NCBI GenBank assembly: GCA_023428695.1
Contig: JAEYWY010000028.1
Location: 310,001-374,000, forward strand
DNA length: 64,000 nucleotides
Direction: 5' to 3'
DNA from: Bacteroidota bacterium
Lineage (GTDB): Bacteria; Bacteroidota; Bacteroidia; Cytophagales; Cyclobacteriaceae
Both the position numbers and the translations under genes were made by a program. Shown one piece after another: positions 51,385-61,500 of the stretch (its first letter is position 1; every line of letters starts with the position of its first letter). A model generated the notes under the pieces. The model had not been told where the DNA came from and did no database searches. It worked only from the letters and a program-made list of their open reading frames with translations.

Positions 51385-53775
51385 ATGTATCAAATGAAAA
51401 AAGTAATTTCCCTGGCGATTGCTGTCTTGTCATGCATAGTCGTCAGTGCACAGCATACGATATCCGGAAGTGTGTTTGACAACGAAACCAAAGAACCTTT
51501 GGCCGGCGCAAATGTCATGCTACGCCAAGGCGGCAACGGTACGGCGACAAACATCAACGGGCAGTTTACGCTTGTCAGATCCACGGACAACGACTCGCTT
51601 GAGATCTCATTTATCGGTTATGAAAAACAAGTTCTGGCGTGTGCCCACAAGGAGCACGTAGCCATATCGCTTTCGCCGTCCGTGAATAACCTGATGCAGG
51701 TAGTTGTGACAGCAAACCGCGAGGCTGCTTTGCGGACAGCGTCACCCGTTGCAATAAGTAAGATTTCGCCTGTTGTTATAAATGATACCAAACCTGTACT
51801 GATTGCCGAACTAATCAATAAGGTACCCGGCGTTGTCATGTTGAACCTTAATAATGAACAACACGCCATGTCAATCCGGCAGCCTATGGGCACATCGGCA
51901 TACTTTCTCTATTTAGAGGACGGAATGCCACTTCGGCCCATGGGCATTTTCAATCACAATGCACTCATCGAGATGAACGTATTAGGCATATCCAATCTTG
52001 AGGTTGTCAAAGGGCCCGCGTCATCGCTTTACGGACCGGAAGCGGTGGGCGGAGCGTTAAATTTCATAACGCACAAACCTACAGCGATCCCTTCGGCCAA
52101 AATCGGTATTCAGGCTGATCATTGGGGATACCAACGGATCCAATATGCGGCTGGCGGAACGATTGCAAAAAAGGTTGGGATATACGTAAGTGGTTTTGAG
52201 GCGAGGCAACGCGACGCCTGGCAAACCTACAGCGACTACACGAAGTCGTCATTTAATATACGAATGGATTATTCATTAGGATCCCGAACCACGCTTACAG
52301 CGTCCTTCGCCGGTAACGAGTACTACTCCGACATGGCCGGAAGTGTGGACAGCACCGCGTTCTACAACAGGAATTATACGAGCACAACCGATTTTACCTA
52401 CAGAAAAGTACATTCACAACGCACGCGCCTGACCACTACGCACAAATGGAATGACCGTCATGAGACAACGCTTACCCTGGCCTACCGCGATAATTCCATA
52501 GAACAAAATCCAAACTATGGCATTCGCTGGAGCTCCGGCAGCGCGACGGCTTCAGGTGAAAGAAACCGGAACAGTTTTTTCAGCAGGGTTGCACAGCTGC
52601 AACATCGCATCAAATTCGATATCATGGATGCGCGACTCCTCACCGGGGGAAGCATAGACCTCTCTCCGACCCGATATCATGCACACAAGATTGACCTCTC
52701 CGCCACATTGCGCCCGGATGGCAAATCAGTTGAAAAGTACACTATAGTGGCGGAACGGCCTGATGTCTTGCTGGGTAACTATCGTGCTGACCTCAGGAAT
52801 TACGCAGCCTACACTCAATTCGAATTTACTCCGCTTGAACGTCTCAGGGTCACGGCAGGAGTTCGTTACGATCGCATGGCATTTGACTATGAGAACGCGC
52901 TGGATGCATCATTGGGTACGAAATCATTTGATCAGATTACGCCGAAGATCGGAGCAACCTTTGATTTGTTAAATGACAGAGGAATTTATGCAAACTACAG
53001 TGAAGGTTTTTCACCGCCGGGGCTCACCGCGATATTCAGAAAACGTCCGGGTGCGACAAGTAGCGACGCGTTATTCTACTATGACCTGGAGCCAGCACGT
53101 TTCCGCAACATTGAACTGGGTGGCTGGGCAGCCCTTTTCCAAAACAAGGTCTTTGCAGACATCGCCGTCTATCACATGTCGGGGCAAAAAGAATTGGTCA
53201 ACGTTCGTCAGCAGGACAATTCCACGGACTACCAAAGTGCCGGCAAAACAATCCATCGCGGAATTGAATATGGTCTGACCTACAAACCCGAAGAAGCATG
53301 GTGTATCCGGTTTGGTGGCACAAATGCAATTCATCGCTATGCGGAATTTGAACTGAGTAACAAGTCTACGGATGAAATCAGGAATGTCAATGGCAAGGAA
53401 ATGCCACAGGCTCCACGATGGATTGCCAACGGTGAGATCACTTACAAACCCCGGTACATCGAAGGACTTCGTGTTTCCGTAGAATGGCAGCGCATCGGTG
53501 GCTGGTACCAGGACCAGATCAACAGAACAAAGTATGAAGACAAAGGATTCCTCGGACTAAGAGGTGTGAGTTATTTGAATTTCCGAACCGGATACACCTG
53601 GAAAGGCATTGAGGTTTTTAGCCATATCCTGAACCTTACGGACGAACTATACGCAAACAACGCAACAAGGGGGAACTCGCCCAATGACCGGACCACTTAT
53701 ACACCGGGCGCACCCCGTACATTTGTCTTCGGCGTTCAGTATACATTCACAAAATCGAAAATCGAGAGGCAATGA
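51385..53775 (+). CDS. TonB-dependent outer membrane receptor, candidate copper or metallophore importer
   Basis: Outer-membrane active importer. I start at ATG 51385 (796 residues; ATG 51394 is also possible), which opens into a signal peptide ending VVSAQ. Carboxypeptidase-regulatory-like domain about 20-100 (AGANVMLRQGGNGTATNINGQF, ISFIGYEKQVL); plug about 105-235 (VVVTANREAALRTASPVAISKI, NKVPGVVMLNLNNEQHAMSIRQPMG, VVKGPASSLYGPEAVGGALNFITHKP); 22-strand barrel ending in VFGVQYTF. It is of the single-receptor type without SusD. Its promoter carries the same Crp/Fnr box as nosZ, and it overlaps the next gene by 4 bases. Because NosZ needs much copper, copper uptake is the favoured inference; iron-siderophore uptake is the main alternative. 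Confidence 0.9.
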   Translation: MYQMKKVISLAIAVLSCIVVSAQHTISGSVFDNETKEPLAGANVMLRQGGNGTATNINGQFTLVRSTDNDSLEISFIGYEKQVLACAHKEHVAISLSPSVNNLMQVVVTANREAALRTASPVAISKISPVVINDTKPVLIAELINKVPGVVMLNLNNEQHAMSIRQPMGTSAYFLYLEDGMPLRPMGIFNHNALIEMNVLGISNLEVVKGPASSLYGPEAVGGALNFITHKPTAIPSAKIGIQADHWGYQRIQYAAGGTIAKKVGIYVSGFEARQRDAWQTYSDYTKSSFNIRMDYSLGSRTTLTASFAGNEYYSDMAGSVDSTAFYNRNYTSTTDFTYRKVHSQRTRLTTTHKWNDRHETTLTLAYRDNSIEQNPNYGIRWSSGSATASGERNRNSFFSRVAQLQHRIKFDIMDARLLTGGSIDLSPTRYHAHKIDLSATLRPDGKSVEKYTIVAERPDVLLGNYRADLRNYAAYTQFEFTPLERLRVTAGVRYDRMAFDYENALDASLGTKSFDQITPKIGATFDLLNDRGIYANYSEGFSPPGLTAIFRKRPGATSSDALFYYDLEPARFRNIELGGWAALFQNKVFADIAVYHMSGQKELVNVRQQDNSTDYQSAGKTIHRGIEYGLTYKPEEAWCIRFGGTNAIHRYAEFELSNKSTDEIRNVNGKEMPQAPRWIANGEITYKPRYIEGLRVSVEWQRIGGWYQDQINRTKYEDKGFLGLRGVSYLNFRTGYTWKGIEVFSHILNLTDELYANNATRGNSPNDRTTYTPGAPRTFVFGVQYTFTKSKIERQ

Positions 53776-54956
53776 AGGCACTAATATACTTCCCAGTTGT
53801 TGCACTTGTTCTGGTTGGATGTAATGAATCTGATCTCAGAATGGTTTCAACGCCCGGAAGACAAGCGGAATCTGTCTATTTGACCCAGGATCATGAAAAC
53901 AATCCGGTGATCGTATGGACGGAACGCAGTCAAAATGAACTGTTCCTTAACTATGCAATTTCCGATGACGACGGGAGGACGTTTACCCAACCCGTCAGTT
54001 TGAAACTCGCTAACGACGTAGCTACACATGCCGAGAGTATGCCCAAAGTTGCATTCAGACATGACGGAACTGTCATCGCCGCGTACGAACGAAAAACGCC
54101 GACTCCGGAAAACAAGTACGCCGGAGCGGTGTGTTATGTTTTTTCTCCTGACGAAGGAAGAACCTGGAGTCTTGAACGCACCATACATAGTGATACAGTT
54201 GCGGGCCGAAGCCGGTCGTATTTTGACATCGAACGATTACCTGACGGTGAGATTGGTGCAGCGTGGCTGGACATCAAAGTAAACACGGAGCCTGGCGGGC
54301 GTTCTGTAAGATTCGCGAAAACCAATGGAACAGCGTTCTCAGGCGAAATACTCATTGATTCATCCGCATGCCAGTGTTGTCGCATTGATGTCTACGGTGA
54401 CGTGGGCGGCAGGATCAACGTTGCGTATCGCGGGTTGTCAAGAGGTTCAATGGGCAAATCAATTCGCGACATGATGCTCGCAACGTCGCGTGACAAGGGT
54501 GCGTCGTTTTCAATGCCGAAAAGAATAAGCGCCGATAACTGGGCAATCGACGGATGTCCGCACACGGGTCCCAGTCTTTGCAGCAATCGCAATGGCTTGT
54601 TTTCGTTCTGGTACACCGAAGGCAACGGTACGGGTGTTTACTACAACTTCACGGCTACCCCCGACTCCAGCCCAGGTCAACGGCAACTTGTTTCGGGTAC
54701 AGGTCGTCACCCGCAGGCAAGCGCAGGCGAATCGCGTTTCGCCATGGTGTGGGAAGAGAATAACGACGTCGTTGATAAGAAAATTACGAACATCCAGTAC
54801 CAGGTCAGTGATGGAAAGCAAACACTGAAACGTCAGTTGAGTCCGAACCTATCAAACGCATATCTGCCTGTAATTACGCAAACCCAGAAAGGTTTCGTGG
54901 TCGCCTATCTGATGGAGACACAACAGGGTGTGGGGGCTTACGTTACAAGATTGTGA
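53772..54956 (+). CDS. Sialidase-fold lipoprotein with CxCC and Cys-Pro-His motifs, likely metal-linked rather than a sialidase
   Basis: Exported lipoprotein (394 residues, lipobox LVLVGC, Cys17) built as a beta-propeller. Three Asp-boxes are visible: SDDDGRTF, SPDEGRTW and SRDKGASF. Annotation pipelines tend to call this fold exo-alpha-sialidase. However, I do not see the sialidase FRIP motif, and the conserved points are Cys200-Gln-Cys202-Cys203 (SSACQCCRID) and Cys262, His264, Cys270 (DGCPHTGPSLC), a pattern more fitting for metal or redox chemistry. It is coupled to the TonB receptor by an ATGA overlap and lies in the nosZ-linked regulon. A copper-binding or copper-release role is my inference. 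Confidence 0.8.
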   Translation: MKALIYFPVVALVLVGCNESDLRMVSTPGRQAESVYLTQDHENNPVIVWTERSQNELFLNYAISDDDGRTFTQPVSLKLANDVATHAESMPKVAFRHDGTVIAAYERKTPTPENKYAGAVCYVFSPDEGRTWSLERTIHSDTVAGRSRSYFDIERLPDGEIGAAWLDIKVNTEPGGRSVRFAKTNGTAFSGEILIDSSACQCCRIDVYGDVGGRINVAYRGLSRGSMGKSIRDMMLATSRDKGASFSMPKRISADNWAIDGCPHTGPSLCSNRNGLFSFWYTEGNGTGVYYNFTATPDSSPGQRQLVSGTGRHPQASAGESRFAMVWEENNDVVDKKITNIQYQVSDGKQTLKRQLSPNLSNAYLPVITQTQKGFVVAYLMETQQGVGAYVTRL

Positions 54957-54961
54957 ATAAT

Positions 54962-57214
54962 TCAGAAAAAGAATTGAACGCCGGCTTTTATAAACAAGGG
55001 ATCGCCCGGCGTAAAGGTCAGTTCTGATATACTCTCGACGTCTCCAGGAATGAACGTCTCCGTGTCAAATTGAGCCTCGTTCCATTCTCTGTTTAGCAGG
55101 TTGGATGCATTCAAGCTGAACTCCACGTTGCGTCGTTTGTATGCGAGAACAGCATCAATCAAGAAGTACCCTCTTGCGGTTACAGAGTCATCTTCGTTGG
55201 CCGGCCTGTCGCCTACCCAACGGTAGCGGAGACTCGCCGTCATACCATTTCGCCAGTTTGACGTTAACCCTCCGATGCTGGTAAACCTCGGCGCCAGCGG
55301 AATGTAGTTTGCGCCCTCGGGCTCGCCGATCGTCTTTCCGTAGGCATAGTTTCCGTCGAAGTCGACAAATAGCCATGGAAGTAGTTGATAACGGACCGAA
55401 AGATCAATACCATAACGCTGCGTCTCCCCACCTGCCTCCACAACAGCCTCATCACCGACGTATACAAACTCCTGGTCAAGATTCAGTTGCCATGCCGCAA
55501 AGTTCAACAACAGATTTCGCATCGGCTTTGCAAACACGCCTATATCGGCACCAAAAGCGCGCGGCAAAATATCACGCGCTTCACGTTCAACGACTACCCG
55601 CGTATCATTTGAATGGAATCCAAATCCTGTTTTCAGATAGAACTGCAGGTCAGGCGCACTGTTGTAAATCAAACTTAACTTTGGACTCGCTACACGCGCT
55701 GTCTCCACGCGACGTTGATAGTCACCTGAAATCTTGTCAACATATTGAAATGAAAAAGCGTCAAAACGAATTCCCGGATTAATCACGAGCTTTGGTGAAA
55801 CATGATATTTTACATCAGCGTAGGCGTTGGCACTGATTTGATCAACATCACCAAGTACTACAGCATCAATAAACGTTTGACGCACCTTCACCCGGGAGAG
55901 TTCGTTGTCATCAATATCGTCGTACCTTAATCCAATACCGAATTCAGTCTGAAGTGGTCTGCCGCCTGCGTTGAAGTCGCGTTGGTAAGAGCCTGTGTAT
56001 CCGAAAATATTCCTGCTTTCCTTCTGTTTTATCTGATCACCATTAACAGGATCGTTGAGGAAAAACGTGAAGTTCGAATACAATTCAAAATCATAACGAC
56101 TGAAGTATACGCGATTCCGAATTGATGAGCCATCATTATTCAACGTTAAAAGAGAAAAATTGACGTTAGTCCTGCCTGTGGTTCCACCTTCAGTGTCGTC
56201 AAGTGAACCAAATCGTGAAATAAGACCTCTTGAGACTGCCCGTTCGGGAATCTGGCCCGATGCGTCCCATTCACTTGTGAACGTCGAAACCGACGCAGTA
56301 AGAAATGTATTGTCATCAATTCGGCCGGCATATTTTCCAAAGAGGTTAATCCTGTTGAAATATTGCGGTGAAATGAACGGTCCGTTTGTGTACAGGTACT
56401 CGGTGGCAACGTAAGCATAATGTCCCTGGTCTGGCTTGTTTAACACATTGAACAAACCAACGGCACGAAACGTATCAAATCTCCCTCCTTCGAGTTTGAT
56501 GCTGTTCTGATCAATTGAATTGACTGTTTGAAAACTGGCAAACCCGGCTGTGTTAAAATCACCGACGGCACTGTAATAAGGGCCTTTGTTGAAGTCAACG
56601 GTACCAATTATTTCAGGTATCACGAAATGAAGGTCTGCATACCCCTGGCCGTGGGCATGTGACACCATGTTCACCGGTATCCCATCAACAGACAGCGTGA
56701 TATCGGTTCCATGGTCGATATCAAATCCCCGGAGGAAAATCTGTTCGGCCTTACCACCACCGGCGTGTTGCGCTGTGATCAAGCCCGGAATAATTCGCAA
56801 CACATCCTGGGATGACTTCAATGGACGGAGGCTGATATCAATCCGATTTATCGATGTCAGATTTTCCTGCGAGTTCGAAGCCCGCACAACAACTTCGTCA
56901 AGGTTAAGCGACGATTCAACAAGCTTGATCTTCACTACTTTGGTTTCGTTTCCCTTTACTGAAACCGTGAATTCAGTAGTGGCAAAACCTATGTGCGTGC
57001 ACCTCACCAAATATGTGCCATCAGAGACCCCATCAAAACGGAAGTTTCCAAATGCGTCAGTCACCGTTGATTGCACGTTGCCGAGAACAACATACGCGCC
57101 GACTATCGGGGCGCCAGACAAAGAATCGGCCACGGTACCCTTGATAAGATTTCCATGCGAATAGGCCACCCCGTATAAAACAGCAAAAGCAATAGTAATC
57201 AGAAATCGCACCAC
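54962..57214 (-). CDS. TonB-dependent receptor of the heavy-metal efflux operon
   Basis: Outer-membrane TonB-dependent receptor of 750 residues, the last gene of the metal efflux operon. Signal peptide to about residue 20 (VAYSHG), carboxypeptidase-regulatory-like domain about 22-100 (VGAYVVLGNVQSTVTDAFGNF), then a plug with FLRGFDIDHGTDI and a His-rich loop, VNMVSHAHGQGYADLHF, that could touch a metal. The barrel ends in AGVQFFF. It starts 161 bases after the adaptor gene, so the link to the operon is by order and direction. Its stop is 5 bases from the stop of the convergent CxCC lipoprotein. Import of a metal or metal chelate is inferred; why an importer accompanies an exporter is unclear. 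Confidence 0.88.
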   Translation of the reverse strand: MVRFLITIAFAVLYGVAYSHGNLIKGTVADSLSGAPIVGAYVVLGNVQSTVTDAFGNFRFDGVSDGTYLVRCTHIGFATTEFTVSVKGNETKVVKIKLVESSLNLDEVVVRASNSQENLTSINRIDISLRPLKSSQDVLRIIPGLITAQHAGGGKAEQIFLRGFDIDHGTDITLSVDGIPVNMVSHAHGQGYADLHFVIPEIIGTVDFNKGPYYSAVGDFNTAGFASFQTVNSIDQNSIKLEGGRFDTFRAVGLFNVLNKPDQGHYAYVATEYLYTNGPFISPQYFNRINLFGKYAGRIDDNTFLTASVSTFTSEWDASGQIPERAVSRGLISRFGSLDDTEGGTTGRTNVNFSLLTLNNDGSSIRNRVYFSRYDFELYSNFTFFLNDPVNGDQIKQKESRNIFGYTGSYQRDFNAGGRPLQTEFGIGLRYDDIDDNELSRVKVRQTFIDAVVLGDVDQISANAYADVKYHVSPKLVINPGIRFDAFSFQYVDKISGDYQRRVETARVASPKLSLIYNSAPDLQFYLKTGFGFHSNDTRVVVEREARDILPRAFGADIGVFAKPMRNLLLNFAAWQLNLDQEFVYVGDEAVVEAGGETQRYGIDLSVRYQLLPWLFVDFDGNYAYGKTIGEPEGANYIPLAPRFTSIGGLTSNWRNGMTASLRYRWVGDRPANEDDSVTARGYFLIDAVLAYKRRNVEFSLNASNLLNREWNEAQFDTETFIPGDVESISELTFTPGDPLFIKAGVQFFF

Positions 57215-57375
57215 TATCTCCTTTCAAATTTGGCGCAAATCTAAAAGAATATACTGACAGAACAAGGAAAGCTATGTGGGTGAAATTCCAATGTGAATTA
57301 GCTGGTCGCCTGCTGACGCAAGCGCTGCCATCACCCGTTTCAGGCTAATGAACTTAGAGAATCCAACGCTACGCT

Positions 57376-58572
57376 TCAGTGATCGTGTTCGACCTCGCCT
57401 TTTTTCATTTCAGCAAGCAGGTAGTAGGCATTGTTCATCGCAAAAAGTGGCTTCGCCGGAAGCTCATTAACGAATTTCACACTGACCCAACCGTTATCGA
57501 CTGCGCCCGGTCTCACTTCCACGGGTGTGAACATCCAACGTTGCGTCTGTCCGTCGGACTCGTCTTCAGCTAAAAAGGCGTAGAACCGATCACCTTCACG
57601 CACGATTGATGCTTCCGGAAGCGCAGTCGCTGTCTCCATACCAGTAAGGATCTCACCACGAATGTACATTCCCGGAATCAGCTTTCCGGATTTGTTCTCG
57701 ATTTCAGCATGAACATGTACGGCTTTCGGATCCTGTTCGAACTTTTTGCCCACGGAATAGATTTCGGCGAATAGTTCATTTTCTGGAAATGTCTCAACCC
57801 TGAAGCGAATGCGTTGTCCCACTTCCACGCGGTGAATATCTTTTTCAAAGACCATCATGTCAGCATGGATATGATGTGTATTGACGATTTCAAAAAGTTC
57901 TTTTTCGGGTGCCACGTATTGTCCGGTCTTGATTTCGACTTTTACGATAGATCCGTCAATTGGACTCACCACCGGCACAACATCATAGAAATTTCCCTGC
58001 TGAATCTGTGACGTTCTCATACCCAACAAACGCAACTGAGATGCGAGACCTTTTTCAGTGGCCTGAGCCGTCAGGAAGTTGGCCCTGGTTTGCTGAAACG
58101 ATTTCCCCGACGCTACCTCACCTTCATACAATTTTTTTTGTCGTTCGAAATCCTCGCTCATGACCTGCAGGTTGTTATATGCCTCCATGTATTCGCTTTG
58201 AATTCGCGTTAAATCCGGATGTGACAAGTACGCCAACACCTGCCCTTTCCTGACGTCCTCGCCTTCGATGACTTTAACCGACGCAATGTTAGCGCCGATG
58301 ATGGCCGTTACCGAAGCTTCGTTTTGCGGCGGAACCTCGAGCTGGCCGCTGGCACGAACAGTTGATGACATATTTCTGTTGGACAGTGAGTCGACTTTCA
58401 TTCCCAGCGCATCAAACTGGTTCTTCGACAAGTGAACTGTGTTTTCCGCATGATGGCCATCCGTCACGTCGGAGTGTTCATCACCGGGCCCACTGGGCGA
58501 GTTGTTTGTACATGACAAAACCAGGAGCGACAACGCTCCCAACCACACCGATATTACTTTATTCAATCTCAT
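57376..58572 (-). CDS. Heavy-metal efflux adaptor lipoprotein (CusB/CzcB type)
   Basis: Periplasmic adaptor for the CusA-type pump encoded upstream. It has 398 residues with lipobox LLVLSC (Cys21). A His-rich linker, DVTDGHHAENTVHLS, and the terminal VEHDH could bind metal. Domains are typical: barrel-sandwich halves (IGANIASVKVIEGEDVRKGQVLAYL, SPIDGSIVKVEIKTGQYVAPEKELFEIV), alpha-hairpin (about 125-190), beta-barrel (ADMMVFEKDIHRVEVGQRIRFRV) and membrane-proximal domain. It follows the pump gene by 13 bases. Confidence 0.94.
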   Translation of the reverse strand: MRLNKVISVWLGALSLLVLSCTNNSPSGPGDEHSDVTDGHHAENTVHLSKNQFDALGMKVDSLSNRNMSSTVRASGQLEVPPQNEASVTAIIGANIASVKVIEGEDVRKGQVLAYLSHPDLTRIQSEYMEAYNNLQVMSEDFERQKKLYEGEVASGKSFQQTRANFLTAQATEKGLASQLRLLGMRTSQIQQGNFYDVVPVVSPIDGSIVKVEIKTGQYVAPEKELFEIVNTHHIHADMMVFEKDIHRVEVGQRIRFRVETFPENELFAEIYSVGKKFEQDPKAVHVHAEIENKSGKLIPGMYIRGEILTGMETATALPEASIVREGDRFYAFLAEDESDGQTQRWMFTPVEVRPGAVDNGWVSVKFVNELPAKPLFAMNNAYYLLAEMKKGEVEHDH

Positions 58573-58585
58573 CTCTCTTTACTTC

Positions 58586-61500
58586 CTATTTTGATGTTTC
58601 TGAGTAGTATTCCAATTCGAATTTCGATTCGAGATATTTCAGGCGCGCGTCCTGGGCCATTACTTCGACCTGAACCGCTTCTTTCAGATTCTGGATGAAT
58701 GACACATAGTCAATCGAGCCCTCTCTGAAAGCGAGCATTGCCCCGCGTCGTTGTTCCCTTGCGAGAGGAAGTGCCTCTGTTTCATAAAACCGCCACGACG
58801 CAAGCCACTTCCGGTAGTCCTGCATAACGCTGTTGAATTGCGCGCGTAACTCTGCCTGCGTTTCCAGCCTGTCCTGCTCGGCAATCCGGCGTTGAAACTT
58901 CGCAGACTGAATTCTTGCACGATCCGGCGCGAAGAACAACGGTATGGATATTCCGATCTGAAACTGATAGTAGCCGCGTTCGCCGTCGATAGACTGATCG
59001 CCGTATTGCCCGTTGAGTTTAGGTAACATATTCGCAGAGGCAACGCGACGCTCCGCCTCAGCGACGTCAACCTGTCGGGTTGCAATATCGAGTAACGGGT
59101 GCGATTTCAACGAGTCGGCCACAACGATCGGCGCCGCCCACGATGGCTCGTTTTCCAGGCTGATGGTATACAGCGTATCGCTGACAAGCCAAAGGTTAAG
59201 CTTCGCGAGTGCCGAACGAAAGTCATACGACAACTGGATTCGTTGCAATTCAATTTGACGAACCTGGTTCAGCGCAGCGAGATAGGCAAGTTTTGATGTC
59301 TCTTCCACTTCGTACCGCAGTCTGGCAGCGCGTTCAAATTCGCGGTAAATTGAGTCGAGGTGCATGTAAAGCTGAAGCGTCTTGCCGGTAACGTACGCGT
59401 TGGCGTAGGCATTCCTTACCTCGCGAATCAATTCAATTTCATTTAGTGACAATGCAGCTTCTGACAGTGCAACCCTTTGATTTTGCAAGTCAAGTTTCGG
59501 CGCAATTCCAAACAAGTCAATGTTCTGTTGTTGAATTCCGACAGTTGTGTAAACACCGTCACCGTTACGGAGTTCTTCTCCACCGGTGTATATCTGGGTA
59601 TTCCCGAGATCCCAGGCCCCACGCTTCAACGCTTGCTGTTGTTCAATTTGCAGCCGGGCCGCCTCGATACGTGGATAGTTGCGTACAGCCTTTGCAACAG
59701 CATCGTCCATCGAAATCGCCGGCAGCGTATCCTGAGATTGTGCTTGTGAAGGCACCGCGCCGAAACCTATGATACCTATCGTGAAAAGTATTACTATCAT
59801 GTTCGCTGATAATTTAAATGAACGTCGCTCTGCCATTCGATAAAGCGACGGCAGCACGATCAGCGTCAGCAAAGTGGATGTAACCATCCCGCCAATGACA
59901 ACCGTCGCAAGGGGTTGTTGAACTTCGGCCCCGGCGGATTTTGAAACTGCCATAGGAAGAAAACCCAGTACATCAGCAAGCGCTGTAAGCAGGATAGGCC
60001 TTATTCGACGGCGTGCGCCTTTGATAATACGTTCATCCAGATTTGACACACCCTCGGCCTTTAGCTCATTCCAACCACTCACAAGCACAAGTCCGTTTAG
60101 TACGGCGACACCAAAAAGAACGATAAAACCCACGCCCGCCGAAATACTAAACGGCATATCGCGCACCCAGAGTGAGAACACCCCGCCAATAGCCGCAAGC
60201 GGAATCGCGACGTAGATCATGAATGTTTCACGAAGCGAATGCAATGCAAAGTAGATCAAGATAAAAATCAACGCGAGCGCTATTGGTACAACCACTTGCA
60301 AGCGCTGCGTGGCACGTTCCAGGTTTTCGAAGGCACCGCCATAGCGGATGTAGTATCCTGCAGGCAATTGAAGGCGTTGATCCAGTGTAGCGCGGATTTC
60401 CTCCACCAGCGACTTCACATCGCGGCCCCGAACGTTAACACCCACGTGCACGCGCCGGTTTGTGTTGTCGCGGCTGATCTGCATCGGTCCCGATTCATAT
60501 CTGATACGCGCTATCTCACTGAGTGGAATCTGCGCACCCGACGACGTGTTGACGTACAGGTTCTTCAAGTCATCAATTTGTGTACGATGTACTGCGTCCA
60601 GTCTGACGACGAGATCAAAACGCTTTTCGCCTTCAAATATGACACCGGCTTTTCCACCGGCAAACGCGGTTTCAATTGCGCGGTTCGCGTCGTCAACGCT
60701 CAAGCCGTACTGTGCGAGGTTTTCCCTTTCATAATGAATCACCATCTGCGGCAGCCCCGACGTTGCTTCAACTTTCATGTCGCCAATGCCTTCAATTCCT
60801 CCAATGATCCGCCCGATCTCGTCCGCTTTGGCAGCAAGAACATTAAGGTCCTCACCATAAAGCTTGATCGCGATGTCTTCGCGCACTCCGGAAATGAGTT
60901 CATTAAACCGCATTTCAATTGGCTGGGAAAATTCATAGGAGACACCCGGAACGAGTTCAAGCTTCTTCTTCATCTTTTCGATCAACTCCTCCTTTGTCTT
61001 CGCCGAAACCCATTCATCCTTTGGCTTCAGAATAATAAAACAATCACCCATATCCATTGGCATCGGATCCGTGGGAACATCCGCGACCCCAAACCGCGTC
61101 ATTGCGTGTTTGACTTCCGGAAAGTTCTTCAACAGCATTGTCTCAATCTGCGTGGATGTTTTGATGCTTTCTGTAAGTGAACTACCGGGCTTGAGCAGTA
61201 TGTGGAATGCAATATCGCCTTCATCGAGTTGAGGGATAAATTCAGAACCCATCCGCGTGAATGTGAAGATCGTTAGTCCAAACAACAATGCGGCTGAACC
61301 AAATACCACTCCTATCCTACGTAATGACAAGGCAAGCGTTTTTTCATAATTCCTTTCAATCCAGTGAACAATCCGGTCACCCCGTGAAGGTTTTTCTTTT
61401 TCGGAAGCTTTGATAAGAAGCGCCGACATCATTGGGACATAGGTCAGACAAAGAATGATCGCACCCAGCATCGCGAACATGAACGTTAGCGCCATTGGCC

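Noticed and set aside
53772..54956. Plain annotation as exo-alpha-sialidase
   Set aside because: Asp-boxes show only the fold; the FRIP motif is not seen and the Cys/His motifs and gene context point elsewhere.
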